64,000 bases of DNA from Pycnococcus provasolii (Eukaryota > Chlorophyta > Pseudoscourfieldiophyceae > Pseudoscourfieldiales > Pycnococcaceae): the NCBI GenBank assembly GCA_938743325.2, contig OW568874.1, positions 372,001 through 436,000 of the forward strand, in the 5' to 3' direction. The translations under genes and the position numbers were made by a program. The notes beneath the pieces are model-generated. The model saw nothing but the letters and a program-made list of their open reading frames with translations. It made no database searches and was not told where the DNA came from. Below, in pieces: positions 19,364 to 27,346 of the stretch. Positions within the stretch are counted from its first letter, which is position 1. Every line of letters begins with the position of its first letter.

Positions 19364-19652
19364 TGTCGGGGTTTGGTATGGTGTCGGGGTTTAAGGGTGT
19401 GGGGGAGTTTGGAGAGGTGGGTTAGGGTTAGGGTTACAGGAGGTGATGGGTCCCCACGGACGAACCTGATCCAAATGGATCTAAGGACAGATGGTTTTCC
19501 CCGGCCCTTTGGCACTTGCCTCACCTTCCCTGGTTGTCCCCTTCCCGGGTGTCACGGTGGTGGTCTTTTCACTACGGTTTTTCTTGTTTACGTCGTCTTA
19601 AGACACGTAGTTAACAAGTTAGTAACAAGGTTGAATTCTAAGGTTTATTTAA
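19364..19652 (+). repeat. A1 terminal repeat of the split-repeat element
   Basis: 289 bp beginning TGTCGGGGTTTGG and ending TTTATTTAA, identical to 20924-21212. It contains a GGGTTAGGGTTAGGGTT telomere-like run. The copies are exactly 1560 bp apart. Confidence 0.95.
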
Positions 19653-19700
19653 ACAAGAAAATTAACTGAGTTACAGCGCCGACCGTAGCGGCGCAAACAA

Positions 19701-19924
19701 GGTAAGGTGAGCAGCTCGCATCAGCAGCTCAAGGTAAGGTGAGCAGCTCGCATCAGCAGCTCAAGGTAAGGTGAGCAGCTCGCATCAGCAGCTCAAGGTA
19801 AGGTGAGCAGCTCGCATCAGCAGCTCAAGGCAAGGTGAGCAGCTCGCATCAGCAGCTCAAGGTAAGGTGAGCAGCTCGCATCAGCAGCTCAAGGTAAGGT
19901 GAGCAGCTCGCATCAGCAGCTCAG
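19701..19924 (+). repeat. Seven 32-bp tandem repeats
   Basis: The unit is GGTAAGGTGAGCAGCTCG followed by CATCAGCAGCTCAA. Seven near-identical copies are arranged head to tail with no spacers; one carries GGCAAGG instead of GGTAAGG. Each unit contains an AAG-GTAAG/GTGAG sequence resembling a 5' splice site and CAG triplets resembling 3' splice sites. The array lies directly before the element's ORF. Confidence 0.95.
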
Positions 19925-19998
19925 GCAAGGTGGAGTTTCAGCCGTGGGAAGAGCCACCATATCGGTTTCTGGTGAAGTACGAGGATGGAGATTCAGAG

Positions 19999-20865
19999 AT
20001 GATGTCGGAAAGAGAGGTGCGCACGCACTTGGACAGAGGTACAGGTAATGTGACTGGTGTCAATCAATTGGAGGAGTTCAACATTGGCAGCAGGGCGGAA
20101 TTAGAACAGGCCATGGAACGGCTCATGCCAGGCATGCCCGCGCAAACTATCACGGTACTAGCTAAGGCTGCGAAGGCAGTTATGGAGCCTCGATCTTTGC
20201 CAGTGGTTCCAACGCCAGAGCAGGCTGTCAGAGAGCTGCTTATGCATATTCGGTTCGATGGACTTAGTGGCATAATGGATGCATTTGCAGGTACGGGTAA
20301 TATTGTGTCAACGTTGGTTGGACGAGGTCTGAAGGTGGTCAGCAATGATGCAAATCCGGAGCATGGAGCTCAATTCGCTGAGGATGCGGGTCAGGTATGG
20401 TTCTGGAGAAAGTTGGTTCAGAGAGTGGGATCTAAGCCAGGAGTGGTTACCAGCCCTTGGTTTGAATTGTTGGATTTGGTCATTCCCCTTATGGTAAGGG
20501 AGCGGCCTGAGGTGGTTTGCATTCACGTCCCTTATGGGTATGTTACCGCCGCGCCTGAGGCACGACACAAGTATTTGAGGGGTCTGGCAGAAGATGGGAG
20601 GTTGTTCTTACTTGCTGGGCTGGAGCGGTATGCTACGCTGCGTTCGTGTGCGTGGTTGTGTGTGTTCAAGGATTGGCAAACGCGTGACATGATGGTGCGC
20701 GTCGACATGGAGTCTGAGGTAGGTTGGTTTAGGTTATCGCACCGGATGCAACCTATTGTCGCTGATCATGCAGCAGGTGTTGCAGGAGCTGGAGCTGGTG
20801 CAGAAGCTGGAGGTGGTGCAGAAGTTGGAGGTGGTACAGGAGTCGCAGCAGAGCCTACTGCATGA
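19999..20865 (+). CDS. Methyltransferase-like ORF of the split-repeat element
   Basis: The frame is open from about 19930, where the start would be GTG; the first ATG is 19999 (MMSEREV). The segment just before that ATG (YRFLVKYEDGDSE) resembles a Tudor- or chromo-like turn, so translation may really begin upstream or after splicing from the 32-bp repeats. The core reads MDAFAGTGNIVSTL and VVSNDANPEH, a Rossmann AdoMet-binding motif I plus an acidic ribose-binding residue. TSPWFELLDL follows at the place of the (D/N/S)PP(Y/F) catalytic motif of amino-methyltransferases. The C-terminus is Ala/Gly-rich and low in complexity. DIRS retroelements commonly encode a Dam-like adenine methyltransferase. 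Here it is the sole product. Activity is not established. Confidence 0.6.
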   Translation: MMSEREVRTHLDRGTGNVTGVNQLEEFNIGSRAELEQAMERLMPGMPAQTITVLAKAAKAVMEPRSLPVVPTPEQAVRELLMHIRFDGLSGIMDAFAGTGNIVSTLVGRGLKVVSNDANPEHGAQFAEDAGQVWFWRKLVQRVGSKPGVVTSPWFELLDLVIPLMVRERPEVVCIHVPYGYVTAAPEARHKYLRGLAEDGRLFLLAGLERYATLRSCAWLCVFKDWQTRDMMVRVDMESEVGWFRLSHRMQPIVADHAAGVAGAGAGAEAGGGAEVGGGTGVAAEPTA

Positions 20866-20879
20866 ACAGCGAGGAGGGG

Positions 20880-20921
20880 ATTGCAAATAACTGCAGCCTC
20901 TGAGGTCTGTGTTGCCTGACA
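20880..20921 (+). repeat. B1 repeat of the split-repeat element
   Basis: A 42-bp block (begins ATTGCAAATAACTGCAG, ends GTTGCCTGACA) located two bases before A2 and repeated exactly after A2. Confidence 0.95.
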
Positions 20922-20923
20922 GC

Positions 20924-21212
20924 TGTCGGGGTTTGGTATGGTGTCGGGGTTTAAGGGTGTGGGGGAGTTTGGAGAGGTGGGTTAGGGTTAGGGTTACAGG
21001 AGGTGATGGGTCCCCACGGACGAACCTGATCCAAATGGATCTAAGGACAGATGGTTTTCCCCGGCCCTTTGGCACTTGCCTCACCTTCCCTGGTTGTCCC
21101 CTTCCCGGGTGTCACGGTGGTGGTCTTTTCACTACGGTTTTTCTTGTTTACGTCGTCTTAAGACACGTAGTTAACAAGTTAGTAACAAGGTTGAATTCTA
21201 AGGTTTATTTAA
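20924..21212 (+). repeat. A2 repeat of the split-repeat element
   Basis: Identical to A1 over 289 bp and flanked on both sides by the 42-bp B repeat. Confidence 0.95.
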
Positions 21213-21253
21213 TTGCAAATAACTGCAGCCTCTGAGGTCTGTGTTGCCTGACA
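21212..21253 (+). repeat. B2 repeat, right end of the split-repeat element
   Basis: Identical 42-bp copy of B1. It shares one base with the end of A2, as expected if the A and B blocks join in a circular intermediate. Confidence 0.9.
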
Positions 21254-21761
21254 CCGTGCTCAAGCAAACAAGCTGTCTGTTGTGGCGCTAAACCTTAAAT
21301 TATTCGCACTCTCCTCCAACGCGTGCGCATGCGTCGCGAGCCGATTTCAAGTTTGCCTAAGGTAGTTACCGATTCACCGCCGAAAACGCCCGACGGAAGC
21401 CCCGAACGAATCCCCTTTGGAAGTTGGCGAATATGTAATCAGAAGAGTAAAACGCAGCCTAATGAATGAATGAGCCAAGACGGCAAGACGCAGATTAAAA
21501 AAAACCTGAAAAAACCGGTATCCCCATGATGGAGGGGTAAATTGTTAAAATTAGGGTAAGGACTACGTGTAAACCGTTAAGGTTAGGTTTGTAGGGTTAG
21601 GGTTTGGAACTTCAAAAATACAAAATACAGTACATGCATGGATGGATGGATGAGGAACGATTCGGATGGATTTTTCTCATTTTCGGGGGAGAAAAAAAAT
21701 CACAAAAAAAACAACGAAAAAAAGAGGTCGGAGTGGACCCTTATTTCGCGCTGAACCATCC
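21254..21761. other. Spacer with telomere-like motif
   Basis: No gene is visible. It contains GTTAGGGTTTGG at about 21594-21606, AT-rich stretches, and a frame opening at 21666 that may be an N-terminal extension of the next gene. Confidence 0.4.
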
Positions 21762-23594
21762 ATGGCCGCCGTATCTTTTTCCCCCCTTGTTCTTTTTGTC
21801 TCCTCCTCCATGCGCGTCGTGGTCGTGGTGGTCACGCTTCTTCTCACGGTGTGGACCGCCACCGCCACTCCTGCTGAGGCTCAACAACAACGAAACACTG
21901 CTACTAACAATAATGCTACTGCTTCGTCATCTCAGGCTTTGGTGTGTGCCGCGAACGCCGCATCGCACGCACGCACCCTGAACCTCACACGCACGCTGTA
22001 CCCGTACGCATTCTCTCATTCTGATGAGGAGTCGTCGGAGAAAAAAGCCCGGGCCGTCATGTACCGCGCCGAGCCTGCGTGCGCGTGGGCGATACCCAGC
22101 TACCTGAAGAATGTCGACAAAAACACGTACGACACAGTCATGACCACATACGCGATGCAAAACAACAACAACCCTGAAACAATCAAACTTGCTTTGGCGT
22201 CACAGTGCGTATCTCCCGCGACATGTGAGACGATGGTCAATGGCGCGTACCAGAATTCTCTGCGTCCTGCAGTGCTCGCGAATGACAACAACAACAACAA
22301 CATGCCGCTGCTGCTGGCGAATCCACGTGACACGATACCTCGCATGGCTGTTCCGTTCCGTGATATTCCGCTGTCGATTAAGCAGGAAACTGCTACTGCT
22401 GCTACTGCTGACGCCTCCTCCTCCACTTTGTCGTGTAGTGGAACGTCACCAATTGTTGACGATCAACTCATTCGAGCTGCGACGATGCGTGCGGCTGTTG
22501 CTCTTAACACCGCAAACATCAGCACGATCGTAGACAGGACAGCAGGTATGCACTTTGTGCCACCACGTCTCGTCAGGTCCGCTTACCGTGACGAATCTGC
22601 CGAGGTGGGATGCGGATGCTGCATCTTCTCAATCGCCGACAACAACATCAACAATTCCTCTGATCCGTCTCCGAAACTTGATGAGGAAGCACTGCAGGCG
22701 AGGTGGAGTCGCTTATTCGACAGCCTCAAGGAAGAGCTCAATTCGACGATCGGTACGCCACGCACGGCGGAGGAAGAGAACAACAACAACGACAACACTT
22801 CTCCAGCAGTACCACCCCCACCCTCACCCCCACCCTCACCCCCACCCAGAACGCCTGGCCGTGGAATCGCCGACAATCTCGTCGGCGGCAACTATGGTGG
22901 TGGCGGATTTACCGGAGGCAATGGCGGATTTGTAGGCGGCGGTGGTGGAGGATTTGCTCCTCGTCCTCCTCCTCCTCCTCCGAGGCCCTCCTTCGAAAAG
23001 GACTACGAAGACTACGAAGACTCGGCAACAACAGAATACTACTACGGTACTGAGGACGACGACGAAAGTAGCGTCGAAGAAGAAGAGGAGAACCCACTTC
23101 TTACACCATGCCTCGATGCACCATTTGGCGACGCAGAACGCGTGTTTGACTACACGTATGGCGAGTGTCATTGGCAGTATACCAACAATAAAAATGTGGG
23201 TCAGAATGGACGATCTGTCACAATCATCTCTTGCGACGAGGGGGAAGAGCAGGGCACGGGCCCAAATGGCGAGATCCTTCACAACAAGGTGTTCCGTGAT
23301 GGAAAGGCGGACGAGCCGAATGTCTTCTACCCTGAACAGTACGGTCGACTTGTGTGGTTCCAAGATGCAAACGACCCAGACGAATTTTGGGCGTGCGAGA
23401 TTGCATTCAACCGCGATTCGCCGTCAGATGCGCTGACGGCGAATCGCGAAAAAATCAATGCTGAAAATCCTGCAAGCTTTGGATGTGACCAGTTTCCGTG
23501 GACGCACCTGGTGAAGAAGTCGCATCCTTTGGCGCAGCAGTTGCTCGCGTCAACCGACGAAGTGTCATGCGAGGGGAATGAGAAAGCGGGCTAA
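21762..23594 (+). CDS. Secreted Asn/Pro/Gly-rich extracellular protein
   Basis: 610 residues from ATG 21762. An in-frame ATG at 21666 would add 32 basic residues, so the start that exposes the signal peptide is preferred. The N-terminus is strongly hydrophobic (MRVVVVVVTLLLTVW) and ends in TPAEAQ, a good signal-peptidase site. The mature protein is rich in poly-Asn runs. In the middle it has a PPPPSPPPSPPPRTP hydroxyproline-type stretch followed by Gly-rich and PRPPPPPP segments, then a Tyr/acidic patch (DYEDYEDSATTEYYYG). The C-terminal ~170 residues look folded, with FDYTYGECHW, YPEQYGRLVWFQDAND and paired Cys. I do not recognise the family. A wall or matrix protein is likely. A strong hairpin lies within its codons at 23412-23448. 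Confidence 0.7.
   Translation: MAAVSFSPLVLFVSSSMRVVVVVVTLLLTVWTATATPAEAQQQRNTATNNNATASSSQALVCAANAASHARTLNLTRTLYPYAFSHSDEESSEKKARAVMYRAEPACAWAIPSYLKNVDKNTYDTVMTTYAMQNNNNPETIKLALASQCVSPATCETMVNGAYQNSLRPAVLANDNNNNNMPLLLANPRDTIPRMAVPFRDIPLSIKQETATAATADASSSTLSCSGTSPIVDDQLIRAATMRAAVALNTANISTIVDRTAGMHFVPPRLVRSAYRDESAEVGCGCCIFSIADNNINNSSDPSPKLDEEALQARWSRLFDSLKEELNSTIGTPRTAEEENNNNDNTSPAVPPPPSPPPSPPPRTPGRGIADNLVGGNYGGGGFTGGNGGFVGGGGGGFAPRPPPPPPRPSFEKDYEDYEDSATTEYYYGTEDDDESSVEEEEENPLLTPCLDAPFGDAERVFDYTYGECHWQYTNNKNVGQNGRSVTIISCDEGEEQGTGPNGEILHNKVFRDGKADEPNVFYPEQYGRLVWFQDANDPDEFWACEIAFNRDSPSDALTANREKINAENPASFGCDQFPWTHLVKKSHPLAQQLLASTDEVSCEGNEKAG
23412..23448. repeat. Perfect 16-bp inverted repeat inside a coding region
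   Basis: CGCGATTCGCCGTCAG, loop ATGCG, then CTGACGGCGAATCGCG. The mRNA would form a very stable hairpin about 150 nt before the stop codon. Confidence 0.9.
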
Positions 23595-23620
23595 AAAAAA
23601 TGATGCGGGATGATTGGGTT

Positions 23621-23676
23621 GAGCAAGAAGGCATAACAATAAATTTTTGAGCAAGAAGGCATAACAATAAATTTTT
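23621..23676 (+). repeat. 28-bp tandem duplication in the 3' flank
   Basis: Two perfect copies of GAGCAAGAAGGCATAACAAT plus AAATTTTT lie right after the secreted-protein gene and before the TcdA-like gene. Each copy holds an AATAAA. Confidence 0.95.
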
Positions 23677-23690
23677 GAATAATAGTAACT

Positions 23691-23695
23691 TTACA
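23691..23695 (-). terminator. TGTAA polyadenylation signal of the TcdA-like gene
   Basis: TTACA on the plus strand, 12 bp beyond the minus-strand stop. A second copy overlaps the stop codon itself. Confidence 0.4.
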
Positions 23696-23706
23696 GAAAT
23701 GTTGCT

Positions 23707-25239
23707 TTACATTATAGAATCTCCAACGAGATTCGTGTCGTACATGAAGTCGCGCCTTGCGCGATCGCAGCATCGCCTCGCCAGTGCCGCCGCCGCCTCG
23801 CCGTGCCGGGTGACAAAGTGCGCAACGTCGCAGCGCGACGCGTAGTGCGCCTCGGCATCTTCCCACCCGAGCAGGATGAGGTTATCCACCGAGGCAGGAC
23901 GAGTGCCGTCAAATCGTGCAAGACGCAAGGCGGCGACGCTGCGAACGAGCGACAGCTTGCCTCCTCTCGCGTCCTTGCCATTTTTCCCACCCGCAATGCC
24001 GGTCGCGGGAAGACAGTGCCACAGCTCGCGTGCCACGTACTTCACCTCGTCCTGCGTCACGTGCACCTCCCCGTCGTCGCCGTACGCGTCTGTCTCCATC
24101 TCGCGCAAATTGTCGAGCAGTGCACGGTACTGCGCATCAAGCGCCCGTGCGATTGGCTCCGGGTCCATGGGAACGACATTCGATGTTAGCTCGCACAGGA
24201 CGTAGTGCGCAATCACGAGGCCGAAGGTGGCTGGCATCGTCCCAACAACGGGCGCCGTGCGAACGCGGAAGCCGGGAACGACCTGCAGGTCAGCGTACGT
24301 CGCGTTGCCCGACGGCGCGGCGGCGGCGGCGGCATCGCCGGCAGCCACGAGCGGCACGTCGTCCGGGCATTCCCACAGTGCCATGCGAGCCCTCTCTGTG
24401 GATGCGACGCAAATCAGCGGCACGTCGGCGTTGCCGTTAGCCTTGCGTAGGCGAAGTCTAACGGCGCGCAGCAGGACATCGTTCACGGCGCACTCTGCGA
24501 TATCGCCGACACGAACGCGCGTCGGGTCCGCCTTCATCGCCGCACCACCGGACGCGACGACACGAACGCCGCGCGACCGGCACGTAAGAAGCAGGTGCAC
24601 CTTGGTGTCGACGTTGTCAATGGCATCGACGACCATGTCAGGAGCTTTGCCGTCGTCACCCCACGGCGCGAGCACATCGTCGCTTGACTCCACCGTGTAC
24701 ATGGCATCCATGGCGTGGACGCTCGCCTCCGGGAAGATTGCGTTGCAGTGCGCCTTGAGTGCGTCCACCTTTGTCGTTCCGACGTCTTTCCTGGTTGCGA
24801 CGGCGTGCCTGTTAAGGCTGCTGAGAGACACGCGGTCAAAGTCGACGACGCGCAGTCTCCCCACGCCAGCGCGCAATAGAGCCATCGCAGCGTGCGATCC
24901 CACGCCTCCCACGCCCACGACGACCACAAAGGCGTTTCTTAACGAGACGACGGGCTGCTCACCAAAGAACTGTATGTTTCGCGTGAGGTGTTCGCGCGTG
25001 ATGTCGTCGTCGAGCGGACTCGTGGCGTGCAGGTGGTGCATTTCAACACCGTCGAGGTCGTCGTCGTCGTCGTCTTCCACATCTATGGATAAGTGGAAGA
25101 CGCCCTTGTTGCCAGAGTTGGAACGAGCGTGATGTATCTCCGAGGAATCTGGGTCCAGACACTTCAAAAGCTTCAGCAGGTAGCGCGCACACAGCAGACG
25201 ACAGCTCCGTGCAGTGAGACTCCACGACGACATCGACAT
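23707..25239 (-). CDS. tRNA threonylcarbamoyladenosine dehydratase (TcdA/CsdL-like, ThiF fold)
   Basis: 510 residues from ATG 25239 (MSMSSWSL); the frame upstream holds an earlier Met at 25290 but no targeting logic. The E1-like ThiF core begins near residue 80: REHLTRNIQFFGEQ and the nucleotide-binding loop VVVVGVGGVGSHAAMALLRAG, then VVDFDRVSLSSLNRH and the DAIDN segment. ASGGAAMKADPTRVRVGDI is a signature of TcdA and the yeast Tcd1/Tcd2 group. These enzymes use ATP to cyclise t6A37 of ANN-decoding tRNAs to ct6A. An acidic insertion (DVEDDDDDDLDG) precedes the core. The hydrophobic N-terminus suggests mitochondrial or outer-membrane targeting, as for yeast Tcd1/2. A generic E1-like enzyme is the alternative. 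Confidence 0.78.
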   Translation of the reverse strand: MSMSSWSLTARSCRLLCARYLLKLLKCLDPDSSEIHHARSNSGNKGVFHLSIDVEDDDDDDLDGVEMHHLHATSPLDDDITREHLTRNIQFFGEQPVVSLRNAFVVVVGVGGVGSHAAMALLRAGVGRLRVVDFDRVSLSSLNRHAVATRKDVGTTKVDALKAHCNAIFPEASVHAMDAMYTVESSDDVLAPWGDDGKAPDMVVDAIDNVDTKVHLLLTCRSRGVRVVASGGAAMKADPTRVRVGDIAECAVNDVLLRAVRLRLRKANGNADVPLICVASTERARMALWECPDDVPLVAAGDAAAAAAPSGNATYADLQVVPGFRVRTAPVVGTMPATFGLVIAHYVLCELTSNVVPMDPEPIARALDAQYRALLDNLREMETDAYGDDGEVHVTQDEVKYVARELWHCLPATGIAGGKNGKDARGGKLSLVRSVAALRLARFDGTRPASVDNLILLGWEDAEAHYASRCDVAHFVTRHGEAAAALARRCCDRARRDFMYDTNLVGDSIM

Positions 25240-25304
25240 GGCAAAAGGGGATAGTGGCGGCGAAATATTTTTGATTTTTCCGTGTTCCAAAAATCCTGAG
25301 TTGG

Positions 25305-25310
25305 GGATCC
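25305..25310. promoter_or_regulatory. GGGGATCC motif upstream of the TcdA-like gene
   Basis: The GGATCC core is about 68 bp before ATG 25239. A second copy (GGGATCCCGG) lies at 25371-25376. Confidence 0.35.
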
Positions 25311-25382
25311 GTCGTGAAACGGTAAAATTGATCTGCCCAACAAGTGCCCGAAGAAAAAAAAGGGCCCGTGGGATCCCGGTAA

Positions 25383-25571
25383 AAGTCGTTCCGCTCTGAG
25401 GAGGGTGGGCAACAAGGTGCGTCCCTCGTGGGCCTTGCTTTTGCTCTCACCATCCAACACCTCCTCGACGAGGCAAACTCCTCCCTCCTCCAGGAACACG
25501 GTGCCACGCTCTTCTTCGCTGACGATGGCAACCTTGTTGGCACGCGCGAAGGTTATTCAGGGCTAAACTAG
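25383..25571 (+). pseudogene. Reverse transcriptase palm-domain fossil
   Basis: A short plus-strand segment reads EGGQQGASLVGLAFAL followed about 25 residues later by TLFFADDGNLVGTREG. These are the RT motif-B-like QG-LF block and the YADD-type motif C with the usual spacing. Only this fragment remains. It is an old, broken piece of a retroelement, probably of LINE type, but the family cannot be fixed from so little. Confidence 0.55.
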
Positions 25572-26364
25572 AACCGTGAATTCACGGTTTTAAGGCCCAA
25601 CATTGCCCAGGCTTTAGGCGCTGGACTGCCATAGTCAGACGGTCGGAGCCGTTCTGTACTTCTCGCAGTTGGTACTGCAATGTGGAACGAAATTTTGTTG
25701 GCAGTTTACAGTGCATGCACGCCTTAGCACCACGGGGTGGTGTTGGTGCAAACCCCCAGTTGGGGACTTGGGGCGTGGCGCCAAGGCGGTGCAAACCCCT
25801 ACTGGGGCCATGACGTGGAAGGGCATGACGTGGAGGGAGATTTAGTTAGATCCCCTAGTCCTTGTCACCCCCCTTTTTCCCCTTCCCCGGGACCGGGACC
25901 TTTTCCCCGTAACTGTAACCGCCATTCCAACCGTTCACTACACCTTAAGGTCAACTTTGCCGTCACACGGACGGTAGGAAAACATGACCTTGTGTGCTTT
26001 TGGGTGAACGATGCCCTACTTAGACATTTTAGATCAATACGAAACTTTGTAAAGTTCTTAAGTACATATGTAAGACTTTGTTGGTGGCGCGGGGGAGTAG
26101 ATGCACACGTACAACGTGCACGGTGCACTACGTATCGCTTCATTGCGAAGAGTCATGAAAATCGCCAGAACTGCGTTTTGGTGCACTTTCTACACAATGT
26201 ACCCTATATCTTTTTCTACAGTCTAGTACCACCGTTGGCACCATCTTGTAGAGCATCCTTTGAACTTTAATTCCCGAAATTTTCAGCTCAATCGGCCACG
26301 ATCTAAGGCCTCAAACTGCAATTCGCGCAAAAGGCCATTTCGACCGTGAATCCACGGCTTTAGT
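25567..26364. mobile_element. Possible 0.8-kb inverted-repeat element (MITE-like)
   Basis: The left end ACTAGAACCGTGAATTCACGGT and the reverse complement of the right end ACTAAAGCCGTGGATTCACGGT match at 19 of 22 positions. The interior has no ORF of note and is more AT-rich than its flanks. I see no clear target duplication, so the call is tentative. It abuts the RT fossil. Confidence 0.3.
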
Positions 26365-27346
26365 GGTGGGAGTGGACAAGAGTCCGACGCCGCTCACGCT
26401 CCAAGACATCAAGCCGGGAGATGATCAGTGTCCGCTCGGGGTGCTTTCCGACAATGTCGGACAGCTGTCTTCGACGATCGGCAAGTGGATACACGAGCAA
26501 TGCTAGAAACCAGTAATAAGAAATCAAGGTCAATTGTGAACCATGACGGTTATAGGAGGGTTAGGGTTAGGGTTATACCCTTGTAGCTAACCCGTCAACC
26601 TGGGTTAGGGTTAGGGTTATGCCCTTGTAGGTACTGCGTCAACCTGCTCTCAAAGTGGCAATCCTTCCAGAAACCTGCGAAATCCTCCCGGAAAATGACA
26701 TTTTCCCCTACATTTTCCCTACATTTCCCCCTACATTTCCCCAAGCTCTCCGCCCTTTCCTCCCGCCTTTCCGGCGTCCGGAAAACCGGGGAGGGCGTTT
26801 CGGAACTTACGGCTTTTCCGTGCCTGTGCCGTGCTGTGCTATGTTGTGCCGTGCCGTGCCGTGCTGTGCTGTGCGCCTGTGCTGTGCTCACTCCGTGCTG
26901 CGATGCAAGGGGAAATACAGTACGTGGTAGGACAGGTCTCGTGGCAGGGTCCACGGGGTAGTCCTACTTTTACCACGTCTGTGGTCGGGACCTCCTTCCT
27001 TCGAGTTCCTCCTGCATAGATCTCTGGCAAGTGGCAAGTGGCAAGTGGCATCTTTGATGGCTTGATATTTTTTCATTTTTTTCACGCCGGGTGTTTCTTG
27101 CACAATGCACATGCGATGATTGGGTCGTTGAAGTGGAAGTGGAAGAAGATTCGAGGCTGTGCTGTGCTGTGCTGTGCATGTTCTGGTAGGTTTACTGTAC
27201 GTCCGGCCACTTCCAGTTCCGTGTTCCGTGTTCCGTCCAGGTCAGAGCACATCATAACTACATCTTAGTACTACCATATTGGCATATTTGGTGTGTGCGA
27301 ATCTATCTTGCAAGCCCTTAAGACCTCACTTCACTGCCCTGTTGTC
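26365..27346. other. Spacer with telomere-like and TGTGC repeats
   Basis: It holds two copies of a GGGTTAGGGTTAGGGTTAT(A/G)CCC-TTGTAG block (26557-26640), direct GTGCTGTGC-type microsatellites (26820-26890 and 27160-27178) and GGCAAGTGGCAAGT repeats near 27025-27050. No gene is supported. Confidence 0.5.

Larger units (their letters stand above)
19364..21253 (+). mobile_element. Retroelement with split direct repeats (PAT/Ngaro-like DIRS arrangement), non-autonomous
   Basis: Layout is A1 (19364-19652), an internal region with a 7x32-bp repeat and one ORF, B1 (20880-20921), A2 (20924-21212) and B2 (21212-21253). A1 and A2 are 289 bp and identical at every aligned base; B1 and B2 are 42 bp and identical. 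The A1-ORF-B1-A2-B2 order is the signature of split-direct-repeat tyrosine-recombinase retrotransposons. The only ORF is methyltransferase-like, a domain that DIRS elements are known to carry. No reverse transcriptase or recombinase is present, so this copy would depend on a partner. It looks whole as a short non-autonomous element, and the identical repeats imply a very recent insertion. Confidence 0.65.

Noticed and set aside
19701-19924. CRISPR-like array
   Set aside because: The 32-bp units are directly adjacent with no unique spacers, and the DNA is eukaryotic.
19364-21212. Reading the two 289-bp repeats as ordinary LTRs
   Set aside because: The second copy is embedded between two identical 42-bp blocks, which LTRs and their short target duplications do not explain. 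A split-direct-repeat structure does.
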